Below, in pieces: positions 35,117 through 42,954 of a stretch of 64,000 bases of DNA. Under the pieces are notes generated by a model, which saw only the letters and a list, made by a program, of their open reading frames with translations, was not told the DNA's origin and did no database searches. The position numbers were made by a program, and so were the translations under genes. The stretch lies in assembly GCA_020636325.1 (NCBI GenBank), contig JACJYC010000006.1, forward strand, positions 124,001 to 188,000, read 5' to 3'. The first letter of the stretch is position 1; every line of letters starts with the position of its first letter. The stretch is from Lewinellaceae bacterium (GTDB taxonomy: Bacteria; Bacteroidota; Bacteroidia; Chitinophagales; Saprospiraceae).

Positions 35117-35743
35117 TCAATGCATCCGGTCTCCCCGAAGCTCAAGGGCCTTCATCACCTCCGCTTCATAAGCGAGGTATTCATCCCAGCGTTTTTTTAC
35201 CTTTTCCGGATCGCAATATGTTTTGGCCAGGTCAATGAAAAGGCGGTAATGGCCCGCTTCGGAAACCATGAATTTGTGGTAAAAATCCTTCAGCTTGTCC
35301 TCGCCGATGTGCAATGACAACAAGCGGAACCGCTCGCAGCTGCGGGCTTCGATGAGTGCGCAGACGAGCAATTTTTCCAACAGGATATCTTCGCGGCTGC
35401 CGCCTTTATGCTGGAATTGCAATAACCTGTTGACGTACTCGTCCTTGCGCTGGCGGCCGAGTTTCAGCCCTCTTTTCTCCAATTCGCTCAGGACCATCCG
35501 GAAATGCCCCCATTCCTCGGTCACGATGGGCGCCAGCTCGTGCACCATCCCGATCTTTTCGGGAAACTGCTGGATCAGGGAAATGCAGAAAGTAGCGGCT
35601 TTTTGCTCGCAGTAGGCGTGATCGGTCAGGATCTCCTCCAGGTCCTTTTCGGCCAGGTTGACCCACCGGGGGTCCGTGGGCAACTGCAATCCCAACATCC
35701 TGACGGAGTACAGCTCGCGTTCTTCCTTTGTCTTTGCGTCCAT
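35117..35743 (-). CDS. miaE: tRNA hydroxylase MiaE
   Basis: 208 residues from ATG 35743; the frame runs back into an octamer repeat, which is not part of the gene. MiaE is a di-iron monooxygenase that hydroxylates ms2i6A at tRNA position 37. Ferritin-like helices carry the ligand residues: HAYCEQKAA, EEWGHFRMV (ExxH) and a second set in ALIEARSCERF and VSEAGHYRLF (ExxH). Ends directly at a CAGCCTC repeat block. Confidence 0.92.
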   Translation of the reverse strand: MDAKTKEERELYSVRMLGLQLPTDPRWVNLAEKDLEEILTDHAYCEQKAATFCISLIQQFPEKIGMVHELAPIVTEEWGHFRMVLSELEKRGLKLGRQRKDEYVNRLLQFQHKGGSREDILLEKLLVCALIEARSCERFRLLSLHIGEDKLKDFYHKFMVSEAGHYRLFIDLAKTYCDPEKVKKRWDEYLAYEAEVMKALELRGDRMH

Positions 35744-35783
35744 CTTGAAATTGTGGCGATTGACCCGATCGGCTGATTGCATG

Positions 35784-35830
35784 GATTCAATCGAATCAAT
35801 CGACCACGCCGCGGCGTGGCGAATCAATCA
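35784..35830. repeat. AATCGAATC repeat around a perfect 16-bp palindrome
   Basis: GATTCAATCGAATCAATCGA, then CCACGCCGCGGCGTGG (35804-35819, perfect palindrome), then GAATCAATCAATTGA. The flanks use the same words as the large array at 20.4-22.2 kb, and the palindrome matches those at 35.1 kb. It runs into the stop codon of the next gene. Confidence 0.85.
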
Positions 35831-37012
35831 ATTGATACAACCGATCTGGTTGATGAAAAAATCGAGTTGGTACACTTCGTATTCCTCGTAGCCGCTGCTC
35901 CAGAACACCCTGATGGCGTCCACCTCGGTTTGCCGGAGCAGGTTCATCTGGCCGCGGCTGACGGGGTAATAAACCCGGTAGGTGAGGAGGTCGCGGTCGA
36001 TATCGTAACGGCCCTGGTCCATGGTACCGGACCGGAGGTTGACGAAATCGCCGTTGAGCAGTTTGATGGTCAGCACGCTGCCTTTTTCAATGAAACCGTA
36101 GGCCTCCCTTGCGTTCGGGTAGGCGAAGGTGAACTCCAGGGTCAGGAAGCGATAACCGCCCACGGCAGAGAAATAGCCTTCGCAGCGCAGGTAGGGTTTG
36201 TCCTTGAGGAAGGGCCTGAGGCGTTCGTCGGTATGGGTGAAGAGGAATTGTTTTTGCAGGTCCTTGCGCAATTGACCGGTGGCCTCGTCGGTACCTTCGA
36301 ATGCGGTAATGCAGGCTGCGGCGGGCGGGTTGAGGATGAGGTCGTTGTTTTTCCTGCCGAGCGCCGCCCAGTTGTCGGTCAGGGGCAATACGCTTTCGTA
36401 GGGCCGGTCTACGGATGCCGACTGCGACTGGTCGGTGGCAGCCCGTTGTTTTTGCTCTTTCAGTTGAGCGTTGTAATCGGAAACATACATGCCTTTTTCC
36501 GTCAGTTGGCGGGCTTTATCGGCTTCGCGGATGGCTTCCCGGGCTTCCAGTGTGGCGTCCTGTTCGGCCTGCCGGGCAGCCATGACCCTGTTTTTTATCT
36601 GCTTCAATTCGAAGGTGGACGATTTGCCGGACTTCTGGCTGTCGGTCCATTCCTTTTCGAGGGATTCGCGGGCCTCTTTGGCCTTTTCGGCCCGTTTGCG
36701 GGCGATACCGGCCGCCTGGGAGGCCAGCTGCGACCGGCGTACGGCGATCCGGAAGACATCCTCCTGGGTGACGGCAACCTCGCCGTCCAGCGGTTCTACA
36801 TCCGCCTTATAGGTAGGGTAGGGGGTAGCGGTTTGCTCCGGGGCATTTGCCGTCGTATTGCCGTTCATGAAGTCGTCAAAGAACTGCCAGGAGCCGTCCG
36901 GGAAGACCAGGATCTTTTCCCCTTTTTCATTCTGGCGGATTTCCTGGGCGTGCAGGCAGGCGGCAGACAGGCAAAGCAGGGCCAAAAATCCGATTTTTGC
37001 AATTTTCATCAT
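35828..37012 (-). CDS. Exported protein with central coiled coil, unknown
   Basis: 394 residues; signal peptide MMKIAKIGFLALLCLSAACLHAQ. Just after it EIRQNEKGEKILVFPDGSW resembles the short strand-turn-strand motif common at the start of Bacteroidota exported proteins. Residues about 85-175 are a charged coiled coil rich in Glu, Lys and Ala; the C-terminal 200 residues look globular. The last codons lie in an octamer repeat, which may have replaced the original end. About 85 bp upstream of miaE on the same strand. Confidence 0.72.
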   Translation of the reverse strand: MMKIAKIGFLALLCLSAACLHAQEIRQNEKGEKILVFPDGSWQFFDDFMNGNTTANAPEQTATPYPTYKADVEPLDGEVAVTQEDVFRIAVRRSQLASQAAGIARKRAEKAKEARESLEKEWTDSQKSGKSSTFELKQIKNRVMAARQAEQDATLEAREAIREADKARQLTEKGMYVSDYNAQLKEQKQRAATDQSQSASVDRPYESVLPLTDNWAALGRKNNDLILNPPAAACITAFEGTDEATGQLRKDLQKQFLFTHTDERLRPFLKDKPYLRCEGYFSAVGGYRFLTLEFTFAYPNAREAYGFIEKGSVLTIKLLNGDFVNLRSGTMDQGRYDIDRDLLTYRVYYPVSRGQMNLLRQTEVDAIRVFWSSGYEEYEVYQLDFFINQIGCIN

Positions 37013-37102
37013 GGGATAACCGGTTTATTCTTGCAAAAATAAGAGAGCTTCGTCAGAATTTCAAGGCAAAGGTCTTTAACTTGCGGACTATTCCGTTCGG
37101 AC

Positions 37103-37906
37103 ATGCAATTATTGTTTAAAATAGGATTTTTACCCGTCAGTTTCTGGGATGTGCTCGATATTGTAATCGTCGGGTACCTGATTTTCCAATTGTACAAACT
37201 GCTGAGGGGCAGCATCGCCTTCAATATCTTTACGGGAGTGGTGTTGCTGTACATGGTCTGGTGGCTGGTCAAACAGTTGAAAATGGACCTGCTGGCCGCC
37301 GTATTGGATCAATTCGTCAAAGTCGGCTTCATCATCATCATCATCATCTTCCAGCCCGAGGTCAGGCGGTTTCTCCTGTTCCTCGGCAACAGCACCCTGC
37401 GGCAACGGTCCCAGATCTTCGACAAATTCCTCCGGCGCAACTTCGGAGAGGTCAAATCAAGCGAAAAGGAAAAGCGCGTAGGGGCCCTGCAATCCGCCTT
37501 GCTGCAGATGTGCAGATTCAAGACCGGCGCCCTGATCGTGTTCAGCAATAACGCCAATCTGGAGGGCCTGGTCTCAACCGGCGTCAAGCTGGATGCCGAG
37601 ATTTCCGAACAGCTGCTGGAAAGCATCTTCCAGAAAGAATCCCCGCTCCACGACGGCGCGGTGGTCATTGAAGGCTCCAAATTGCGGTACGCTTCGGTCG
37701 TGCTGCCGGTATCCGAAAACTCAACGCTTCCCAAACACGTGGGCCTTCGCCACCGGGCTGCCGTGGGCATCACCGAAAAGGCCGCGGTTTCCGTGCTGAT
37801 CGTCTCGGAGGAAACGGGCGAAATCGCTTTTGCCAACGGCGGACAGCTCGAACAGCAACTTGACGCCGAAAGATTGGGCGAAATCCTTAACGAGAACCTG
37901 AATTAG
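37103..37906 (+). CDS. cdaA: Diadenylate cyclase CdaA
   Basis: 267 residues. Three membrane segments in the first 90 residues, then a DAC (DisA_N) domain with the two catalytic signatures DGA (184-186, PLHDGAVVIEG) and RHR (216-218, GLRHRAAVGIT). It makes the second messenger c-di-AMP from two ATP. Divergent from the exported coiled-coil gene. A TAACTTG box near 37075 is a poor -7 candidate. Confidence 0.96.
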   Translation: MQLLFKIGFLPVSFWDVLDIVIVGYLIFQLYKLLRGSIAFNIFTGVVLLYMVWWLVKQLKMDLLAAVLDQFVKVGFIIIIIIFQPEVRRFLLFLGNSTLRQRSQIFDKFLRRNFGEVKSSEKEKRVGALQSALLQMCRFKTGALIVFSNNANLEGLVSTGVKLDAEISEQLLESIFQKESPLHDGAVVIEGSKLRYASVVLPVSENSTLPKHVGLRHRAAVGITEKAAVSVLIVSEETGEIAFANGGQLEQQLDAERLGEILNENLN

Positions 37907-37917
37907 GCTATTTTTTT

Positions 37918-37925
37918 TATTTTTG
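37918..37925 (+). promoter_or_regulatory. -7 element before the M20 dipeptidase gene
   Basis: TATTTTTG fits TAnnTTTG, 20 bases before the start codon. No good -33 partner is visible. Confidence 0.4.
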
Positions 37926-37945
37926 GGAAAATATAAACCAACATC

Positions 37946-39334
37946 ATGGACAAAGTTCAATCCTATATCCAACGAAATCAAAAGCGTTTTCTCGACGAAT
38001 TATTGGAATGGCTGACCATCCCTTCCATCAGTGCGGATTCGAAGTACAAAGGCGATGTTGCCAAAGCGGCGGCTTTTATTGCGGACAAGCTGAAGACAGC
38101 CGGCGCCGAAAATGTGGAGATCACCCCCACCGCCGGGCACCCGGTTGTTTATGGTGAAAAGATCCTGGACCCCGCCCTGCCGACCGTCCTCGTTTACGGT
38201 CACTACGATGTGCAGCCGCCCGACCCGCTGAACCTTTGGGAATCCGAGCCGTTTGTGCCCGTGATCAAGAAAACCGAGATCCACCCGCAGGGCGCCATCT
38301 TTGCCCGCGGCTCCTGCGACGACAAAGGCCAGGTGTACATGCACGTGAAAGCCTTCGAATCGATGCTGGCCAACAATGCGCTTCCCTGCAACATCAAATT
38401 CATGATCGAGGGCGAGGAAGAAGTCGGCTCCAACAACCTCGGCGCCTATTGCCGCGCCAATAAGGAAAAACTCACCTGCGACGTTATTCTCATTTCGGAT
38501 ACCAGCATCATCGGCAATTCCACACCGTCCATCACCACGGGCCTCAGGGGCCTGAGCTATGTTGAGGTGGAAGTTACGGGGCCGAACCGCGACCTCCACT
38601 CCGGCGTGTACGGGGGCGCTGTGGCCAACCCCTGCAACATCCTTTGCGACATGATCGCCTCCCTCCACGACGAGAACCGGCACATCACCATCCCCGGCTT
38701 CTACGAAGATGTGGAAGTGGTCTCCGAAGACGAACGGAAAGAAATGAACAAGGCCCCGTTCGACCTGGAAGATTACGAGAAAAACCTGGGCATCAAGGAA
38801 ATACTGGGCGAAAAAGGATATACCACCCTGGAACGGGTTTCGATCCGGCCTACCCTTGATGTCAACGGCATCTGGGGCGGCTATACCGGTGAGGGCGCCA
38901 AGACCGTTCTGCCGGCCAAAGCCAGCGCCAAGATCAGCATGCGCCTGGTACCTCACCAGGATCCGGACAAGATCACGCAATTGTTCAAATATCATTTTGA
39001 AAAGATCGCGCCGCCCTACGTCACCGTCAAGGTAATGGAACACCACGGCGGCGAACCCGTGGTCACCCCCACGGATACGCCCGAATACAAGGCCGCCCAT
39101 ATGGCCATGGAAAAAACATTCGGGAAGGCCCCGATCCCCAAGCGCGAAGGCGGCAGCATCCCCATCGTTGCCCTTTTTGAGAAAGTGCTCGGCGTGAAAT
39201 CGGTGCTGATGGGCTTCGGCCTGGATACCGATGCGTTGCACTCGCCCAACGAGCACTTCGGCCTGTTCAATTTTTATAAGGGCATCGAGACCATCCCTTA
39301 TTTCTACAGCTATTACGCAGACCTGAAAAAATAA
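37946..39334 (+). CDS. M20-family dipeptidase
   Basis: 462 residues. Zinc-site motifs of the M20/CNDP-type dipeptidases are complete: GHYDVQPPD (His and catalytic Asp), CDDKGQ (bridging Asp), EGEEEVGS (general base and ligand Glu), an Asp in ISDTSII, and a C-terminal His in LHSPNEHF. It hydrolyses small peptides, probably in the cytosol since no signal peptide is present. Follows cdaA by 39 bp. Confidence 0.94.
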   Translation: MDKVQSYIQRNQKRFLDELLEWLTIPSISADSKYKGDVAKAAAFIADKLKTAGAENVEITPTAGHPVVYGEKILDPALPTVLVYGHYDVQPPDPLNLWESEPFVPVIKKTEIHPQGAIFARGSCDDKGQVYMHVKAFESMLANNALPCNIKFMIEGEEEVGSNNLGAYCRANKEKLTCDVILISDTSIIGNSTPSITTGLRGLSYVEVEVTGPNRDLHSGVYGGAVANPCNILCDMIASLHDENRHITIPGFYEDVEVVSEDERKEMNKAPFDLEDYEKNLGIKEILGEKGYTTLERVSIRPTLDVNGIWGGYTGEGAKTVLPAKASAKISMRLVPHQDPDKITQLFKYHFEKIAPPYVTVKVMEHHGGEPVVTPTDTPEYKAAHMAMEKTFGKAPIPKREGGSIPIVALFEKVLGVKSVLMGFGLDTDALHSPNEHFGLFNFYKGIETIPYFYSYYADLKK

Positions 39335-39400
39335 TCGGACGGCGACCAAACCCCGCCCAGGTCAACCGGAAATCATGAACAACCGCTTCAATCAACAAGT

Positions 39401-40690
39401 ATGAAAAACACATTGGTCCTCGCTTTTTTGCTGTCCGCCTTCGCCGCTCAGGCTCAATACCTGCCCGGCGATCCCATTGCCGATAAGGCTGAAGCCATTG
39501 AGCAGAAGGTAATCGGATGGCGCCACCATATTCACGAGAATCCGGAACTCAGCAACCGGGAGTTCAAAACCGCTGAATACGTCGCTGACCACCTCAGGTC
39601 GCTCGGTATCGAAACCAAGACCGGTGTCGCGCATACCGGCGTTGTAGGCATCCTGAAGGGCGGCAAGCCCGGCCCGGTTGTCGCCCTGCGCGCGGATATG
39701 GACGGGTTGCCGGTGGTTGAACGGGTGAACATCCCCTTCGCCTCCAAAGTGAAATCCACTTACCTGGGCAGCGAGGTCGGGGTCATGCACGCCTGCGGGC
39801 ACGATACCCACGTAGCCATGCTCATGGGCGCCGCCGAGATCCTGGCCGGCATGAAGGACCAGTTGAAGGGTACGGTCGTATTCCTGTTCCAGCCCGCCGA
39901 AGAAGGCGCCCCTCCCGGTGAGGAAGGCGGCGCAGCGCTCATGGTCAAGGAAGGCGCGCTGGACAACCCGAAGGTCGACGTTGTCTTCGGTCTCCACATC
40001 AACTCGGGTACCGAAGTGGGCAAGATCCGGTATAAACCCGGCGGGACCATGGCCGCCGTCAACAGTTACACGCTTAAGATCCACGGTAAACAAACCCACG
40101 GCTCCACGCCCTGGACCGGGATCGACCCGATCACCATCGCTGCCCAGATCATCCAGGGGTTCCAGATGATCATCGCCCGCCAGACCGAACTGACCAAAGA
40201 GCCCGCCGTCATCAGCGTGGGCAAGATCACCGGCGGCGTGCGCAGCAATATTATTCCGGAAGAAGTGGAACTGATCGGCACCATCCGCACGTTGGACAAA
40301 GAGATGCAGGCCGATATCCACCGCCGCATGCAATTGACGGCCAGCAACATCGCCGAAGCCTGGGGGGCAACAATCGACCTGACCATCGATGAAGGCTACC
40401 CGGTAACGTATAACGACCCGGGCCTGACCGCCAAAATGCTGCCGACCCTGGAACGCACGCTGGGCAAGGAAAACGTCATCCTGGGTAAGGCCATCACCGG
40501 CGCCGAGGATTTTTCCTTCTTTGCGGAGAAAGTGCCGGGCCTGTTCCTGTTTCTCGGAGGGATGCCTAAAGGACAGGATCCCAACACCGCGGCGCCGCAC
40601 CATACGCCCGACTTTTACATCGAGGACAGTTCGATGAAATACGGCGTGGAGGTGTTGTGCAACCTGACGCTGGATTATATGGGTAAATAA
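39401..40690 (+). CDS. Exported M20D amidohydrolase
   Basis: 429 residues with a signal peptide (MKNTLVLAFLLSAFAAQAQ). Belongs to the IAA-amino-acid hydrolase/aminoacylase branch: WRHHIHENPELSNREF, RADMDGLPV, HACGHDTHVAML, LFQPAEEGAPPGE with the catalytic Glu pair, and GAEDFSFF near the end. It removes acyl or amide groups from amino-acid conjugates, here outside the cytoplasm. The conflict gene at 40703 begins only 12 bp after its stop, so transcription may run through. Confidence 0.92.
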   Translation: MKNTLVLAFLLSAFAAQAQYLPGDPIADKAEAIEQKVIGWRHHIHENPELSNREFKTAEYVADHLRSLGIETKTGVAHTGVVGILKGGKPGPVVALRADMDGLPVVERVNIPFASKVKSTYLGSEVGVMHACGHDTHVAMLMGAAEILAGMKDQLKGTVVFLFQPAEEGAPPGEEGGAALMVKEGALDNPKVDVVFGLHINSGTEVGKIRYKPGGTMAAVNSYTLKIHGKQTHGSTPWTGIDPITIAAQIIQGFQMIIARQTELTKEPAVISVGKITGGVRSNIIPEEVELIGTIRTLDKEMQADIHRRMQLTASNIAEAWGATIDLTIDEGYPVTYNDPGLTAKMLPTLERTLGKENVILGKAITGAEDFSFFAEKVPGLFLFLGGMPKGQDPNTAAPHHTPDFYIEDSSMKYGVEVLCNLTLDYMGK

Positions 40691-40702
40691 CAGAGATAAA
40701 TA

Positions 40703-41815
40703 ATGAGATTGCTGACCGGCCCCGAAAAAGGAACCCTGCGCAAAGCCATACTGGACCATTATTCCGTATTCACGTTCCAGTCCTTTACGGACGTCCGGCT
40801 CGATAAGGCCTTTTTCAATTTTGTTCCGCCGGTCGCACCCTTCGATTTTCAGGTCCTGGAGTTTATCAACAGGATGAATGCCCAGGGAGAGCACGGCGGG
40901 CTGATCAGCGCCTTCCTCGCCGAACACCCGGACCACGACGCTGTGCTGAAGCTGGCCTTCGACCTGGGGATCGGCGCCGGCCTGTACGCGCAAACCGAAA
41001 CACAAAAGGTGGATGCGGGCGCGTTGCAAAACATCGTCAACAACTTTCCGTTTCTCGACGTGTCCGTTTTGCTCCGGCAGATCTCCAGGATCGAGCGCTG
41101 CGTTTGCCGGATGGAGATCAGGCTGGCCGGCGACAAAATGAAATGGGGCACCGGCTTTCTGGTGGGCCCCGACCTGGTGATGACCAATTACCACGTGCTG
41201 CGGGAGCTGATCCTGCAACCGGATACCGTACAGGAGGTCATCTGCCGGTTTGACTACAACATAACCGCCGAAGGGGACGACATTTTCCAGGGGCGTCCGG
41301 TCGGCCTGGCGCCCAATTCATTGCTGGCGTACAGTCCTTATTCGGATTTCGACCTCGATATGACCGCCGGATTGAACGTCGCCTGGCCCGCCGGACACCT
41401 GGATTATGCGCTGGTCAGGCTTGAGCAGGCCATTTCCGACGAACCTTTCGGGCCGTACCTGAAAGGCGAACTGCCCGCCTCAGAAGCCGCACGCGGTTAT
41501 ATCCGGCCGCCGGCCGTTGCGCCGGTTTTTACTGACGGCGGGCACCTGTTCATCGTTCAGCATCCCAATAAGGGGCCGAAAAAGATCGCCTTCGGATTCG
41601 GAATGGTCATCGGCGCCGACCTTGACCAGCAACGCGTGCGGTACGCCGTGAACACCCTGAAGGGATCGTCAGGTTCGCCCTGCTTCAATGAAAAATACGA
41701 ATGGACCGCCCTGCACAACGCCGGCGATCCGGACTGGAACCCGCAATTCAACCAGGGCATACCCGTGACCAGGATCGTGGAGGACCTTGAAAATAAAGGA
41801 ATAACCCTAAATTAA
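40703..41815 (+). CDS. EAD1-trypsin conflict protease
   Basis: 370 residues, no signal peptide. Residues about 1-95 resemble effector-associated domain 1 (LTGPEKGTLRKAILDHYS, FRLDK-like VRLDKAF, VLEFINRMNAQGEHGGLISA), a helical adaptor that recruits effectors to STAND-type partners. Residues about 130-365 are a trypsin-like serine protease with His164 (VMTNYHVL), Asp234 (LDYALVRL) and Ser325 (KGSSGSPCF). An RIERCVCRMEI segment links the two. The next genes encode a degenerate P-loop protein and a STAND ATPase, spaced 6 and 2 bp. Inferred role: protease effector set off by the ATPase, possibly ending in cell death. Confidence 0.85.
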   Translation: MRLLTGPEKGTLRKAILDHYSVFTFQSFTDVRLDKAFFNFVPPVAPFDFQVLEFINRMNAQGEHGGLISAFLAEHPDHDAVLKLAFDLGIGAGLYAQTETQKVDAGALQNIVNNFPFLDVSVLLRQISRIERCVCRMEIRLAGDKMKWGTGFLVGPDLVMTNYHVLRELILQPDTVQEVICRFDYNITAEGDDIFQGRPVGLAPNSLLAYSPYSDFDLDMTAGLNVAWPAGHLDYALVRLEQAISDEPFGPYLKGELPASEAARGYIRPPAVAPVFTDGGHLFIVQHPNKGPKKIAFGFGMVIGADLDQQRVRYAVNTLKGSSGSPCFNEKYEWTALHNAGDPDWNPQFNQGIPVTRIVEDLENKGITLN

Positions 41816-41821
41816 ACCAGA

Positions 41822-42952
41822 ATGGTGTTGTTAAATGAAGATCTGCTCCAGAAACTGGAATCGGCCGTGAAAAGCACCATGCCGACCTACATCCTGTTCC
41901 TGGATTTTTTAAACGAGTTGGACCACGAACAGATCGGGTTTAATTACGACGACATCAACTCGCCCAACGCCAGTTTTGAGATCGGTCGCCGGAATTACCT
42001 GCAGACGTTGAACCGGCGCGGGAAGATGAAGCATTTCATGGAACCCTATTTACTAAAATACGCGGGTAACCAACTGGTAATAGATTTCCGGAAGGCGCTC
42101 GGCGTAATTTATGAATTGTTGCCGGCCAGCGAGATCGCCCGGCTCCGGGAGGAGATCTTCGACTGCAGCCTGGTCCAGGGCGACAAGCTGATTTTTATCG
42201 ACCGGGAAGACCTCAAATCCTACCTGTTCCGGCTGCTGAAAGGAGAGGAAAGCCGCTATTTGCTGATCAACGGCGAACCGGGTACAGGGCGTTCCTACAC
42301 CAGTTATTACCTGGGTAAGATTGCCGAACTCACCGGCCACTTCAAGCTGGTGAAGGTCAATTTTGACGCCATATTCAAGAAAGTGAAAGGGCAGGTCCAG
42401 ATGGTCCATATTGCCCGCGAGCTGGTCAAGATCCCCGGCTTCAACCTTTCCTTCAGCCTGGCAACGGATGAACATTTCAAGTACGAGGAATTCTATCAGG
42501 AATTCCTGGAGTTTTTGGGGAAAGCCGAAGAGGAATACCTGTTCTTTTTTGACCAGTTCGATATTGCTTACTCCGAAACCGTGAAGGGCTTCATCAATGA
42601 ATTTGTCAATGACGTTTTCAATAACCTCATAGAAAAGCACTTCATCGTACTCGCCGGTTTTGACGGCGCCGCCGAGTGGGATTTTGAACTGTCAGCAACC
42701 GCCGGGGCCATCAAGACAGAACCGTTCAACAAGGGCCACCTGATTGCCTTTATCCGGAAACTCTACGCCTTCCTGAACGAAAAATACGACCTTGAATTCA
42801 GCGACGACCAGCTCATTGAACTGCTCCAGGACGGGGAATCCTTCTTCAGGGACGACCTGTTCAATCCCGGGGTTGAACCCAATGTCACCGTGATCGGCCG
42901 CGGCGTTCACGAATGGTTCTTCAAAAAATTCAAAAAAGAGATAGAGGGATAA
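41822..42952 (+). CDS. STAND-like P-loop protein with altered Walker A
   Basis: 376 residues. The P-loop GEPGTGRS (151-158) has Arg157 where the catalytic Lys is expected; Walker B-like YLFFFDQFD (239-247) is kept. This matches the idea of an inactive STAND (iSTAND) module that may bind nucleotide without efficient hydrolysis. The N-terminal 140 residues are helical and not recognised; they could be an adaptor. Placed between the EAD1-trypsin gene (6 bp) and the STAND gene (2 bp), so it is probably a core part of the same complex. Confidence 0.75.
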   Translation: MVLLNEDLLQKLESAVKSTMPTYILFLDFLNELDHEQIGFNYDDINSPNASFEIGRRNYLQTLNRRGKMKHFMEPYLLKYAGNQLVIDFRKALGVIYELLPASEIARLREEIFDCSLVQGDKLIFIDREDLKSYLFRLLKGEESRYLLINGEPGTGRSYTSYYLGKIAELTGHFKLVKVNFDAIFKKVKGQVQMVHIARELVKIPGFNLSFSLATDEHFKYEEFYQEFLEFLGKAEEEYLFFFDQFDIAYSETVKGFINEFVNDVFNNLIEKHFIVLAGFDGAAEWDFELSATAGAIKTEPFNKGHLIAFIRKLYAFLNEKYDLEFSDDQLIELLQDGESFFRDDLFNPGVEPNVTVIGRGVHEWFFKKFKKEIEG

Positions 42953-42954
42953 TC

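Noticed and set aside
34803..35120. Minus-strand open frame of 105 codons with Trp/Arg/Leu-rich repeats.
   Set aside because: It is a translation of the CAGCCTC and AACTTAC heptamers and overlaps the predicted small RNA.
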